Below, piece by piece: positions 13,147 through 21,518 of a DNA stretch of 24,277 nt. A program made the position numbers and the translations under genes. Position 1 is the stretch's first letter. Each line of letters starts with the position of its first letter. Below the pieces are notes generated by a model that was not told the origin of the DNA, ran no database searches, and saw only the letters and a list, made by a program, of their open reading frames with translations. Source of the stretch: Lachnospiraceae bacterium UBA3273 (GTDB lineage: Bacteria; Bacillota; Clostridia; Lachnospirales; Lachnospiraceae); contig DEUB01000048.1 in NCBI GenBank assembly GCA_002362385.1, positions 1-24,277 of the forward strand, written 5' to 3'.

Positions 13147-14293
13147 CGTCCCTGAGCCTGATCTGCCTGGACACATTCAATACCAGCCCGATCTCCGCCA
13201 TCAGAAACATTTCCGAGGTGCCCCCATAGCTGATAAAGGGAAGGGAAATACCCGTATTGGGCATGGTGTTGGTAACGACTGCAATATTCAAAATAACCTG
13301 GATGGCAAAATGCGCCATAACGCCTACCACCAGCATGGCGCCGAACAGATCCTTTGCGTTATTGGCAATGACCATACAGCGCCAGATCAGGAGAACGAAC
13401 AAAAGAATGACCGCCAAAGCCCCGAAAAGTCCCAGCTCCTCACAGATAATGGAAAAGATCATATCGTTCTGGGCCTCGGGAAGAAATCCCAGCTTCTGCA
13501 TGCTGGCTCCTAAGCCTTTTCCGAATATTCCCCCTGAGCCGATGGCATATAACGCCTGTAATGTTTGAAAGCCTTTATCCGAAGGATCGGATTCCGGGTC
13601 CAGCCAGGTCTCGATCCTCTTTAACCGGAAGCTGTCCCCCTCCCAATGGGTCGCAATATAAATGACGACTGCCGCTGCCGCCACAACCAAAAGCGCCCCT
13701 ATGACATATTTGGAATAATCGGAATCCGCCACAAAAAGCATGACGACGGCAATTCCGCCCACAATGATGGCCGAGCTTAAATTACTGGTAATCTTCCAAA
13801 GCATCAGTGCAAAGACGACCGGTATCAGCAATATGGCCGCCATCCCTTTAAGGGTCGTTATGTACTTTTTATTTACTTTATTGATCAGCACCGCACAGAA
13901 TAGGATGATCTCGATCTTTACGACCTCCGCCGGCTGCAAAGACAAAGGGCCGATGGAGATCCACCTTCTGGCGCCGTTGGCCTCGATCCCCAAAGGCGTC
14001 AATACTAAAATGACCAGAACGAAGGAGATCAACAGTCCGGGAAAGGCAAACCGTTCCCAGATGTGATAATCGATCAGGGTAGTCGCAGCCATGACAAAAA
14101 CTCCCAGAATGGTTGCAAGGAGCTGTTTGCGCAGATAGAACGCAGAATCCCCGTTGTGGTCCGACGCCGCGTCGTAGGTGCTGGAGGAATACATCATGAC
14201 CAGCCCGAAAGCAATCAGGAATATGACCACAAACAACAGGGTATAATCAAAAAAATTCTGATTTTTTATTTTCTTCTTTCTTCCGGATGCCAT
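13139..14293 (-). CDS. ftsW: SEDS-family septal peptidoglycan glycosyltransferase FtsW
   Basis: This 384-residue polytopic protein (about ten helices) polymerises lipid II at the division septum together with a class B PBP. SEDS hallmarks are NGARRWI (106-112) and SLQPAEVVK (118-126), and the extracellular-loop motif PEAQNDMIF (272-280) holds the likely catalytic Asp277. The C-terminal NTGISLPFISYGGTSEM is also characteristic. ETWLDPESDPSDKGFQ (228-243) is a typical SEDS loop. The usual DLGT-like motif reads SNLSS here, a mild divergence. It could in principle be SpoVE or RodA, but its position between mraY and murA favours FtsW. The start ATG 14293 has GGGAG 8 nt upstream; the gap from mraY is 30 nt, leaving no room for murD. 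Confidence 0.94.
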   Translation of the reverse strand: MASGRKKKIKNQNFFDYTLLFVVIFLIAFGLVMMYSSSTYDAASDHNGDSAFYLRKQLLATILGVFVMAATTLIDYHIWERFAFPGLLISFVLVILVLTPLGIEANGARRWISIGPLSLQPAEVVKIEIILFCAVLINKVNKKYITTLKGMAAILLIPVVFALMLWKITSNLSSAIIVGGIAVVMLFVADSDYSKYVIGALLVVAAAAVVIYIATHWEGDSFRLKRIETWLDPESDPSDKGFQTLQALYAIGSGGIFGKGLGASMQKLGFLPEAQNDMIFSIICEELGLFGALAVILLFVLLIWRCMVIANNAKDLFGAMLVVGVMAHFAIQVILNIAVVTNTMPNTGISLPFISYGGTSEMFLMAEIGLVLNVSRQIRLRDAM

Positions 14294-14323
14294 GAATCTA
14301 CTCCCTTTTACAAATTAAAAACA

Positions 14324-15280
14324 TCAAAGTGCCAGAAAACCGATGAGGCACAAAATTGCCGTCACAATGGAAAAAACGTTCACAACCTTGGTCTCTTTCC
14401 ATCCGCACAGTTCAAAATGATGGTGTATGGGCGCCATCTTGAAGATCCTTTTGCCGCCCGTCAGCTTAAAATAAGATACCTGGAGCATAACGCTTGCCAC
14501 TTCCGCCACATAGATAAAGCCTACGATTACCAAAAACAGCTGAAGCTGCATCATATAGGCGCAGGCCGCCACAAAGCCGCCTAAGGCCAGTGAGCCGGTA
14601 TCTCCCATAAAGACGCTGGCAGGATAGCCGTTAAAAAGTAAAAACCCCAGCAAAGCTCCCACCGCCGCACAGGTAATAGGCGTAATGGGTGCGTTTAAGC
14701 CAATGGCGCATACCGTAAAGAACGTAGCCACCAGTATGGTCACGCTTGTGGCAAGCCCATCCAGACCATCCGTAAAGTTAGCCCCGTTTACCGCCCCAAG
14801 TACCACGATAAAGACCAGGGGAATGTTGAAAACCCCAAAATCCACATATTTGCCGGACATAAAGGGGATCCGCCACGCCATGCCCACATCCGTATATTGA
14901 TTGAGATAAAAGGCAAAAACTGCGGTAACAATGATCTGCAGGCCGAATTTCTGCCATGCCCGAAGTCCCATGGAGCGCTTTAACACTACCTTAATATAGT
15001 CGTCCAGAAACCCGATCAGCCCGAACCCTAACGTCAAGAACAAAATAGGGAGGATATCCGGATACCTCTTCATATAGACAAGGGAAGTGACCGTCATGGC
15101 AGTCAGGATCAAAAGCCCTCCCATAGTAGGCGTCCCGCTTTTTTTCAAATGGCTCTGAGGCCCCTCATCCCTCACGGTCTGCCCCACCTTTAAGCGGCGT
15201 AAAAAGGGGATCAGCACCGGTCCCAGTATAACGCTGATGGCAAAGGATATTAATGTTGGTAAAACAATCTCCTGATACAT
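14324..15280 (-). CDS. mraY: Phospho-MurNAc-pentapeptide transferase MraY
   Basis: This integral membrane enzyme joins UDP-MurNAc-pentapeptide to undecaprenyl phosphate, giving lipid I. The protein has 318 residues from ATG 15280, with about ten helices. Catalytic motifs are LDDYIK (Asp93, Asp94), NFTDGLDGLA (168-177) and the late APIHHHFE, where the His residues form the active-site HHH. GTPTMGG near residue 50 is another signature. An upstream GTG (15307) would add nine polar residues but lacks a ribosome site, whereas ATG 15280 has GGAAAGGAAATGAG before it. The preceding PBP ends about 30 nt upstream, so translation is probably coupled. Confidence 0.96.
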   Translation of the reverse strand: MYQEIVLPTLISFAISVILGPVLIPFLRRLKVGQTVRDEGPQSHLKKSGTPTMGGLLILTAMTVTSLVYMKRYPDILPILFLTLGFGLIGFLDDYIKVVLKRSMGLRAWQKFGLQIIVTAVFAFYLNQYTDVGMAWRIPFMSGKYVDFGVFNIPLVFIVVLGAVNGANFTDGLDGLATSVTILVATFFTVCAIGLNAPITPITCAAVGALLGFLLFNGYPASVFMGDTGSLALGGFVAACAYMMQLQLFLVIVGFIYVAEVASVMLQVSYFKLTGGKRIFKMAPIHHHFELCGWKETKVVNVFSIVTAILCLIGFLAL

Positions 15281-15309
15281 TTTCTCATTTCCTTTCCGTT
15301 TATCCACTG

Positions 15310-17055
15310 TTAATTATACTGGATTCCCTCCAAATAGGGAAGAATATTTTCATACAGTTTTTTTACGACGGGCGCCGCGATCTGGCCTCCGTAATATACG
15401 CCCTTGGGATTATTGATAATGGCGATGGCGATGACCTGGGGATCCTCCGCCGGTTCAAATCCGATAAAGGAGGCGATGTACCTTCCGCTGCCCCTTGGCA
15501 GGGTCTGGCTCGTGGCGGTCTTCCCGCCGATGGAGTATCCTTCTATATAAGCCTTTTGTCCTCCGCCCTCGGAAACCACCTTTTCCAGCATGAACCTAAG
15601 AAGGGCCGAGGTTTCCTCCGATACTACCCCTTCCCTTATCTCGTAATTGAACTTTTTGATATTACCGGTGGAAGGGTCCTCCAGAGAGACGGCAAAATGG
15701 GGCGTTACCCTTTTTCCGCCGTTTACCAGGGAACTGATGGTTGTCACAAGCTGGATCGGCGTGATCTGAAAGGACTGGCCGAAGGAAACCGTAGCCAACT
15801 CTACCAGTCCCATATTTTCCTTTTTGTGCATAATGGTCGCCGCTTCTCCCGGCAGATCTATCCCTGTTTTATTTAATAACCCGAATTGTTTAAAATATTC
15901 GTAATACCTGTCGATCCCTACCCGAAGCCCCACATTTACAAAGACCGGGTTGCAGGAATTCATGGTAGCCGTCAAAAAGGTTTCCGCCCCGTGCCCCTGG
16001 GTCTTGTGGCAGCGTATCTTCCGATCCTCCACGATGCAGTACCCGGGACAGGAAAACTGATCCTCTATGGTAACCACCTTTGACTCAAGCCCTGCGGCCG
16101 CCGTTATGACCTTAAAGGTGGAACCGGGCTCATAGGTATCGTTGATACAGCCGTTGCGCCACATCCTGTTTGCCGCTTCCGTGGTATTTCCCGAAACCTG
16201 GGCGAGCATCTCAGGCGTCTTTTCCCCGTAAACGCTTTGCAGGTCAAAGGGATTGTTCAGGTCATATTCCGGCACATTTACCATGGCCAGTATCTCGCCG
16301 TTTTGGGGATTCATCACGATGATGGAAACGCTGTCCGCCTCCTTTGCCTCCATAGCCTGTTGGGCCAGCTGGGTGGCATAGGTCTGGATATTCATATCCA
16401 AACTCAAGGTCAGGTCGTTTCCCGCAATAGGCTCGATCCTGCCCTCTCCCGCCGTATCGATCTCGACGCCCTTTGCATCGGTCACCGTCAGGATCATGCC
16501 GTCGATCCCCTTTAAATATTCCTCATACCTTACCTCCAGGCCGACAATGCCCTGATTGTCTCCCCCGGTAAACCCGAGCACCTTGCTGGCAAGGGTGGAA
16601 TAGGGGTAAAAACGCTTATAATCCTCATCCACCTTTACCCCGGCCAGATTGCACTCCCGGATCTCATCCCCTACGGATTTGTCCACGTTGCTTTTAATCC
16701 TTTCAATAGAGGAAACCTTCTCCACCTTTTTTCTGACGCTTTCCTCATCTATTTCCAGCTTTTCGCTTAAAACTTTGATTACGGCTTCCGGATCCTCTAT
16801 CTGGGAATGGATGACCGAAATGGTGCAGACCGTCCTGTTATCCGCAAGGACCACACCGTTTCTGTCCAAAATCCTGCCTCTGGCAGCTTTGATGCTCCGC
16901 TCCCTTTCATGAAGCTCCAGCGCCTTCTGCGTATAATACTCGGAACAGGGGACCATCAGGTAAAAGACCCGTCCCGCCAGCCCGATCATGACAAGCACCA
17001 CCGCAAAAAACACAAATACGATTTTTCTTTTATGATATGTCTGATACCCTTTCAA
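15310..17055 (-). CDS. Class B penicillin-binding protein, SpoVD/FtsI-like, with KTA motif
   Basis: This 581-residue transpeptidase cross-links peptidoglycan outside the membrane. It has one N-terminal anchor helix (11-34), a dimerisation/pedestal domain (about 50-210), then the transpeptidase domain with STFK (catalytic Ser312, Lys315) and SCN (367-369). The third motif reads KTAT (512-515) where class B PBPs usually have KTGT; codon 514 is GCC. There are no PASTA repeats, unlike Bacillus SpoVD. The start is TTG 17055 with GAGG 5-6 nt upstream; later ATGs would cut the anchor helix. It lies directly after a second class B PBP gene (95-nt gap) and before mraY. Which of the two serves vegetative division and which the spore cortex cannot be settled from sequence. 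Confidence 0.93.
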   Translation of the reverse strand: MKGYQTYHKRKIVFVFFAVVLVMIGLAGRVFYLMVPCSEYYTQKALELHERERSIKAARGRILDRNGVVLADNRTVCTISVIHSQIEDPEAVIKVLSEKLEIDEESVRKKVEKVSSIERIKSNVDKSVGDEIRECNLAGVKVDEDYKRFYPYSTLASKVLGFTGGDNQGIVGLEVRYEEYLKGIDGMILTVTDAKGVEIDTAGEGRIEPIAGNDLTLSLDMNIQTYATQLAQQAMEAKEADSVSIIVMNPQNGEILAMVNVPEYDLNNPFDLQSVYGEKTPEMLAQVSGNTTEAANRMWRNGCINDTYEPGSTFKVITAAAGLESKVVTIEDQFSCPGYCIVEDRKIRCHKTQGHGAETFLTATMNSCNPVFVNVGLRVGIDRYYEYFKQFGLLNKTGIDLPGEAATIMHKKENMGLVELATVSFGQSFQITPIQLVTTISSLVNGGKRVTPHFAVSLEDPSTGNIKKFNYEIREGVVSEETSALLRFMLEKVVSEGGGQKAYIEGYSIGGKTATSQTLPRGSGRYIASFIGFEPAEDPQVIAIAIINNPKGVYYGGQIAAPVVKKLYENILPYLEGIQYN

Positions 17056-17100
17056 GGACTTCCTCTGCGCTTTTCTTTTTATACTAATCTATTAAGTCCT
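17055..17100 (-). promoter_or_regulatory. Inverted repeat spanning the TTG start of the second PBP
   Basis: AGGACTT (minus, 17100-17094) can pair with AAGTCCT (17061-17055), which overlaps the ribosome site and the first base of the TTG start. The stem is 7 bp with a 32-nt loop. Folding would hide the start and could lower translation. It is weak and may be chance. Confidence 0.3.
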
Positions 17101-17150
17101 CATAAAGGTTATTCCTATACAATTTCTCCTGTACGCTTCCGTCCTGTCGG

Positions 17151-19349
17151 TCATTCCCTTAAAGACCCTTCTCCCATGATCGGATTGGCATTCTCGTCCA
17201 CTAAGGCGCCGATGCCGTCCAGATAGGAAAACGTAGGATCCACCGGCTCATAAGTATCGGGATAAAGCCATTGTCCCGTATTGGGATCCTTTACGTAGCC
17301 CGTTTCAGGATCCGTCTCCAAAGGAGGCTTCTCATCATCCCCTCCTTCTTCCGGTTCTTCTTCATCTCCTTCTCCTTCGCCGCCTTCCCCTTCCTCCGGG
17401 GTTTCAGGGATTCCGCCGGGAATGATGCCCAGATCCTTAAGGTGCTGTTCATCCTCTTCCGAAATCTCCTCCGTCCGGAATATCTGAAGATAAGGCAGTA
17501 TTTCCGTGAAGATATTCTTAACGATCTCCTGGGCAAAATTGGAATGGGGCTGGTCCGCCACATTGGGCCTGTCAATGACTACATAGACCACTACCTGGGG
17601 ATCGTCTATGGGTGCAAAACCGATAAAGGAAACAACATAGTTGCCTGTCTTACGGGGATACATCTCCGCCGTACCGGTTTTCCCCCCGATCAGATATCCC
17701 GCCGGAACCGCCTGCTTTCCTGTACCCAGGGTACATACGTTGGCAAGATAACCTCTCATGGTCTCCGACGTACTTTCGGAAATGGGCTGCTTTAATACGC
17801 GCCCTTCGATCTTTTCTACCGTGCTTCCGTCAGGATTGCGGATCTCCTTTACCATATGGGGCTGATAATAATAACCGCCGTTTATGACGGAGCAAAAGGC
17901 CGCCGCCATCTGGATCATAGTGGCGTTATATCCCTGTCCAAAGGTAGAAATAGCAAGGTCGGAAGCCACCATGGTGGCCGGATCGTAAATCAGGGTATCC
18001 GTTCTCGCCTCTCCCGCCAGATCTATGTTTGTCTTTAGGCCCATATTGAAATTGCCGAGGTATTCCATAAAGGTATCCACTCCCATGGCCTGTCCTATCT
18101 GCATCAGGGCAACGTTACAGGACTGCTCTAAGGCGCCGGAAACGGAAAGCATATTGTGTCCGATCAACTTGTTGCAGCTGATATGGTGTCCGCTGACCTC
18201 ATAGGAGCCGCCGCAGAAATACTGCTCCGTGCCGTTTATGCTGCCGCTGTCGAGGGCCGCGGAGATCGTTAAGGATTTGGCCGTAGAACCCAGCTCATAG
18301 GTATCGGAAATGCAGAAGTTTCTCCACAGCTCATTCAGAGCCTCATAATAGGCATCGTTATCCATGGCTGCGATCTCTTCGCCGGTATATAAGCCGTTCT
18401 CACTTAAAGAACGGGGGTTATTTAAATCAAAGGCCGGATATCCGGCCATCGCCATTATTTCGCCGTTTTTGGGATTCATAACAATAACGCCCGTATTATA
18501 GCTCCCCAGCTCTCCCGCACGATAAGCGTTTTCTCCCTCATGCTCATGGTTCCACTGGGCCACATATTTCTCCACGATTCCCTGAATATTGGCGTCAATG
18601 GTGGAAACGATGATCTTACCGTCCTTTGCGGCTTTTGTCGTCCTTTCCAGGTTGGACCCTTCCGCCAGATAGCCGTATTCCCTTCCGTTGGTGCCGTTTA
18701 AAATATCGTTATAATATTCTTCCAGTCCGAAGGTGCCTACATTATCCGAAGTGGTAAAGCCGATGGCATCGCAGGCAAGGCTTCCATAGGGATATACCCT
18801 CCTGTATTCCTCTTCAAACCAGATCCCCTTAATATTGGGATACTCCTTGGGATTGTTCTGCATTTCCTGAAAAGGCGCGATCTCCTCATAGGACAGCTGC
18901 TTCAAAGGCACATAATACTGGCTGGAGGGATGGTCTGCGATATATTTGCGCATTTCTTCAATATCAAGATCAAAGCACGCGTCAAGCGCCGCCAGGGTAG
19001 GCTCCAAAGCCTCCTCCGACTGCAGGATCATCTTGGAATCCACCACCAGATTATAAACCTTTTCACTATATGCCAGCTTGCTTCCCTGGGCGTCCAGGAT
19101 ATCCCCTCTTTTATAGGGGAGCACCTTGCTGTCATAGGTCTGCTGGGACAAGATCTGCTTCTTGTAATTCTCCCCGTTTTCTTTATTGATCATGATCAAC
19201 CGGACACTTAATGTAACAAAAGCCAGCAGTACCGCCATAAACAGCACCACCAGCTTCTTCTGCATTTTTAAGGAAAATCTCTTTACCTTTTTCTCGCTTT
19301 CCGTATCCATTTCCCGGAAATTTACCGGGCGTACTCTGCTACTTCTCAT
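17151..19349 (-). CDS. ftsI: Class B penicillin-binding protein, FtsI/PBP2B-like, with acidic tail
   Basis: This 732-residue septal transpeptidase has one anchor helix (about 31-52), an N-terminal pedestal domain (to about 240), and the transpeptidase domain with the full motif set STAK (Ser355, Lys358), SCN (410-412) and KTGT (557-560). Residues 625-732 form an unusual extension: EEISEEDE, a Glu/Gly-rich run (650-675), then a Pro/Tyr/Asp-rich tail (TGYVKDPNTGQWLYPDTYEPVD in part). This is external to the membrane and is not PASTA. Adjacency to ftsL suggests it is the vegetative FtsI partner of FtsW. The start ATG 19349 has AGGAAAG about 10 nt upstream; the gap from ftsL is 14 nt. Confidence 0.94.
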   Translation of the reverse strand: MRSSRVRPVNFREMDTESEKKVKRFSLKMQKKLVVLFMAVLLAFVTLSVRLIMINKENGENYKKQILSQQTYDSKVLPYKRGDILDAQGSKLAYSEKVYNLVVDSKMILQSEEALEPTLAALDACFDLDIEEMRKYIADHPSSQYYVPLKQLSYEEIAPFQEMQNNPKEYPNIKGIWFEEEYRRVYPYGSLACDAIGFTTSDNVGTFGLEEYYNDILNGTNGREYGYLAEGSNLERTTKAAKDGKIIVSTIDANIQGIVEKYVAQWNHEHEGENAYRAGELGSYNTGVIVMNPKNGEIMAMAGYPAFDLNNPRSLSENGLYTGEEIAAMDNDAYYEALNELWRNFCISDTYELGSTAKSLTISAALDSGSINGTEQYFCGGSYEVSGHHISCNKLIGHNMLSVSGALEQSCNVALMQIGQAMGVDTFMEYLGNFNMGLKTNIDLAGEARTDTLIYDPATMVASDLAISTFGQGYNATMIQMAAAFCSVINGGYYYQPHMVKEIRNPDGSTVEKIEGRVLKQPISESTSETMRGYLANVCTLGTGKQAVPAGYLIGGKTGTAEMYPRKTGNYVVSFIGFAPIDDPQVVVYVVIDRPNVADQPHSNFAQEIVKNIFTEILPYLQIFRTEEISEEDEQHLKDLGIIPGGIPETPEEGEGGEGEGDEEEPEEGGDDEKPPLETDPETGYVKDPNTGQWLYPDTYEPVDPTFSYLDGIGALVDENANPIMGEGSLRE

Positions 19350-19363
19350 CCAAACACTCTTTC

Positions 19364-19879
19364 CTACGGCATCTTTTGATGCTGCCTTACATAATCATCG
19401 CCCTGGGTCTCTACTTCCACGATCTGCCCTTCTTCGGCATACCGCATGCCAAGCTGGTTGATCGCCACATCCTTTATATATTCCAGATCGACAGAAGAAA
19501 TGATCCTGCTGTATTCCTCGTCGTTTTCCATTTTCATGGAATTCAGCGTGCTTTCCTTTTTTGCAATGTTCTCCAGCATTACCGTATTCTCTGCCTGAAG
19601 CCTGATATATCCGATCAGGATCACTGAAGCTGCGCACAGTCCCGCCGCTAAGAAAAGCACATAACCGATGTTCATATGTACGGCCTTTTCCCTGTTCCTG
19701 CGGACAACGGCGCTTGTCCTTTTAAGGGGAGCTTCGTCTATCTCCCTTCTTACGTCGATTTTTCTGACGGCGGAACCGTCAATATAATATTCCCCGTATC
19801 CGCCGCTTCTGCCATAGCTTCTTTGCCCGTTTCCGGTTCTGCCATGTGCGCGGCCCGTTCTTTCATAACGTGTACTCAT
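19364..19879 (-). CDS. ftsL: FtsL-like septum protein
   Basis: This 171-residue bitopic protein has a basic cytoplasmic N-terminus rich in Gly, Arg and Tyr (residues 4-30, with repeated GR and YG), one transmembrane helix (about 70-92), and an outer coiled coil with leucine spacing (LQAENTVMLENIAKKESTL) ending in GMRYAEEGQIVEVE. That layout and the position between rsmH and ftsI identify FtsL, which bridges FtsQ/DivIC and the PBP-FtsW pair. Sequence conservation in this family is low, so the call rests on topology and context. ATG 19879 has GGGGAAAG upstream; a TTG nine codons earlier has no ribosome site. The long cytoplasmic tail is larger than in Bacillus FtsL (117 residues in total). Confidence 0.85.
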   Translation of the reverse strand: MSTRYERTGRAHGRTGNGQRSYGRSGGYGEYYIDGSAVRKIDVRREIDEAPLKRTSAVVRRNREKAVHMNIGYVLFLAAGLCAASVILIGYIRLQAENTVMLENIAKKESTLNSMKMENDEEYSRIISSVDLEYIKDVAINQLGMRYAEEGQIVEVETQGDDYVRQHQKMP

Positions 19880-19931
19880 TTTTCTTTCCCCATATACTTT
19901 CTGCAAAATTTAATTTATACTCCCAAATACC

Positions 19932-20879
19932 TTAAAGAAGAACTTCCCGTCTCTCAAATATCCTCAGCTTTGCACTCTTGGAACGACTGTTTCTCTCCTT
20001 CTCCTCATCCGCAGGCGTTACCGGTTTTCTGGTAATGACCTTTCCCAAAGGCTGCCTGCCGCACATACACACGGGAAACTCCGGCGGACAGATGCATGGA
20101 TTCTCCTGCTTTTTGAACGCAGATTTCACAATGCGGTCCTCCAAAGAATGGAAAGTGATAATACAGATCCTTCCTCCCGGATTTAAAAATGCAATCATCT
20201 CCTCCAAAGAATTTTTCAACACTTCCAGCTCTCTGTTACATTCGATGCGTATGGCCTGAAAGGTCCGTTTGGAAGGATGTCCTCCCGTTTCCCTCATTTT
20301 AGCGGGAATGGCGCCCTTAATGATCTCGTTTAACCGAAACGTAGTCTTTATCTCTTCCTTTTCCCTCTCAGCCACAATGTGCTTCGCTATATTATTGGCA
20401 AATTTATCTTCTCCGTAATCCCTGATGATCCTTGCCAGTTCCTTCTGTGAATAATCGTTTACGATCTCCCTAGCGCTTAAGGGCTGCCTTCTGTCCATCC
20501 TCATATCCAGTGCCGTATCGTACTTATAGGAAAATCCCCGTTCTATGGTATCCAACTGATAGGAAGACACTCCCAGGTCCAAAACGATCCCGTCAACGCC
20601 GGATATTCCTTTTTCTCTTAAACGCAAAACCGCATTTTCATAATTATCGTGAATCAGGGTAATCTTGTCCCGATAGTCCGAAAGCCGTTCCGACGCCGCT
20701 TCGATCGCCGCCTCATCCTGGTCGATACCGAAAAACCTTCCTTTATCCCCAAGCCTCTTGACAACCTCCAGTGCATGTCCGCCGCCGCCTAAAGTTCCGT
20801 CCACATAAATGCCTTCCGGTTTTATATTCAGTCCTTCAATTGTTTCTTCCAATAAAACCGATTTATGCGAAAACTCCAT
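19932..20879 (-). CDS. rsmH: 16S rRNA (cytosine-1402-N4)-methyltransferase RsmH (MraW)
   Basis: This 315-residue SAM-dependent enzyme methylates N4 of C1402 in the ribosomal P site. The N-terminal HKSVLLEETIEGL and the SAM-binding GTLGGGGHA (28-36) are diagnostic. So are GIDQDEAA (51-58), LDLGVSSYQLD (about 100-110), RGFSYKYDTALDMRMD, and the C-terminal ITFHSLEDRIVK. Length is normal for the family (about 310). The start ATG 20879 has GGAG 7 nt upstream, and mraZ ends 15 nt before it. The mraZ-rsmH-ftsL order is the conserved start of dcw clusters. Confidence 0.97.
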   Translation of the reverse strand: MEFSHKSVLLEETIEGLNIKPEGIYVDGTLGGGGHALEVVKRLGDKGRFFGIDQDEAAIEAASERLSDYRDKITLIHDNYENAVLRLREKGISGVDGIVLDLGVSSYQLDTIERGFSYKYDTALDMRMDRRQPLSAREIVNDYSQKELARIIRDYGEDKFANNIAKHIVAEREKEEIKTTFRLNEIIKGAIPAKMRETGGHPSKRTFQAIRIECNRELEVLKNSLEEMIAFLNPGGRICIITFHSLEDRIVKSAFKKQENPCICPPEFPVCMCGRQPLGKVITRKPVTPADEEKERNSRSKSAKLRIFERREVLL

Positions 20880-20894
20880 GGGTGCTCCGTTCCT

Positions 20895-21326
20895 CTAAAA
20901 GGATATTCCGAAGGCCGCCAGTTCTTCGGCAATATCATTAATATCGTCATAAGCGGAAATTTCATCCCATCTGCTCTTATCCCAGATCTCAACATGGCCT
21001 CCCACACCTGCGAATACCACATCTTTTTCCAAAGAGGCATGCTCCCTTAAAACGGAGGGCAGAAGAATCCTCCCCTGCTTGTCCACCTCCACCTCCTGGG
21101 CGCCTGAGATAAAGAAACGCTTGATCTTGCGGACATTGGCCTCCAGATCGGACTTTTCGTTCAGCTTGTCTATGAAAGAATCGAACTCATATCTTTCAAA
21201 TACAAAAAGACATCCTTCCAGCCCCTTTGTCACAACGAACTCATTGCCCAGCGCATCGCGAAACTTAGAAGGAATGATCAGTCTGCCCTTGGCATCTATT
21301 GTATGGTTATACTCGCCCATGAACAT
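20895..21326 (-). CDS. mraZ: Transcriptional regulator MraZ
   Basis: From ATG 21326 the protein has 143 residues, the normal MraZ length, beginning MFMGEYNHTIDAKGR. Two swapped-hairpin (AbrB-like) repeats carry the family's DxxGR motifs: DAKGR (11-15) and DKQGR (82-86). It forms a ring-shaped oligomer that binds direct repeats at the dcw promoter and usually represses the operon. The frame is open 15 codons further up to 21371, but ATG 21326 has AGGTGAT 7 nt upstream and fits the family. Its likely operator is at 21376-21423. It is the first gene of the division operon. Confidence 0.96.
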   Translation of the reverse strand: MFMGEYNHTIDAKGRLIIPSKFRDALGNEFVVTKGLEGCLFVFERYEFDSFIDKLNEKSDLEANVRKIKRFFISGAQEVEVDKQGRILLPSVLREHASLEKDVVFAGVGGHVEIWDKSRWDEISAYDDINDIAEELAAFGISF

Positions 21327-21375
21327 ACTTTCATCACCTGCCCAACCACCCGGATACACTGCCGGAACCAATCTT

Positions 21376-21423
21376 CCACTTTTTTGGGATTATGTGGCAC
21401 TTTCTACCACTTTCCACCACTTA
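21376..21423 (-). promoter_or_regulatory. MraZ-box direct repeats (operator of the dcw operon)
   Basis: On the minus strand AAGTGG-type boxes recur with a 10-bp period: TAAGTGG (21423-21417), AAAGTGG (21413-21407) and AAAGTGC (21403-21397). A further AAAGTGG lies at 21382-21376. Known MraZ sites in Mollicutes are AAAGTGK repeats with 3-nt gaps and in E. coli TGGG repeats at the same period. The boxes begin 3 bp below the -10 and cover the start of transcription, the position expected for autorepression. Confidence 0.8.
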
Positions 21424-21426
21424 CGT

Positions 21427-21458
21427 ATTATAATAGACCAGATTTTTGATTTTGACAA
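21427..21458 (-). promoter_or_regulatory. Promoter of the mraZ/dcw operon
   Basis: On the minus strand a perfect TATAAT (21432-21427) lies about 100 bp before the mraZ start. The best -35-like box, TTGTCA (21458-21453), is 20 bp upstream, longer than the ideal 17 bp; no better hexamer sits at standard spacing. CTTGTCAAA at the -35 also resembles a Spo0A box (8 of 9), though alone this is weak evidence. Confidence 0.6.
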
Positions 21459-21484
21459 GGAATATTTTTGGGGGAAAAAGCGCG

Positions 21485-21518
21485 AAAAAACGGCTTCGCA
21501 GGGCATTTGCAAAGCCGT
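21485..21518 (-). terminator. Rho-independent terminator between lgt and mraZ
   Basis: On the minus strand ACGGCTTTGC (21518-21509) pairs over all 10 positions (one G-U) with GCGAAGCCGT (21499-21490) around a 9-nt loop, followed by TTTTTT. It ends the ychF-lgt unit before the mraZ promoter. A T-run also follows on the plus strand, so it may work in both directions. Confidence 0.85.

Noticed and set aside
11824..13176. N-terminal extension of MurA by 34 residues
   Set aside because: It would overlap ftsW, cross two palindromes and shift Lys22 and Cys116 away from family positions; ATG 13074 fits the family length.
14063..14584. 173-codon plus-strand frame across the mraY-ftsW junction
   Set aside because: It runs antisense to two certain genes and has no domain or ribosome site.
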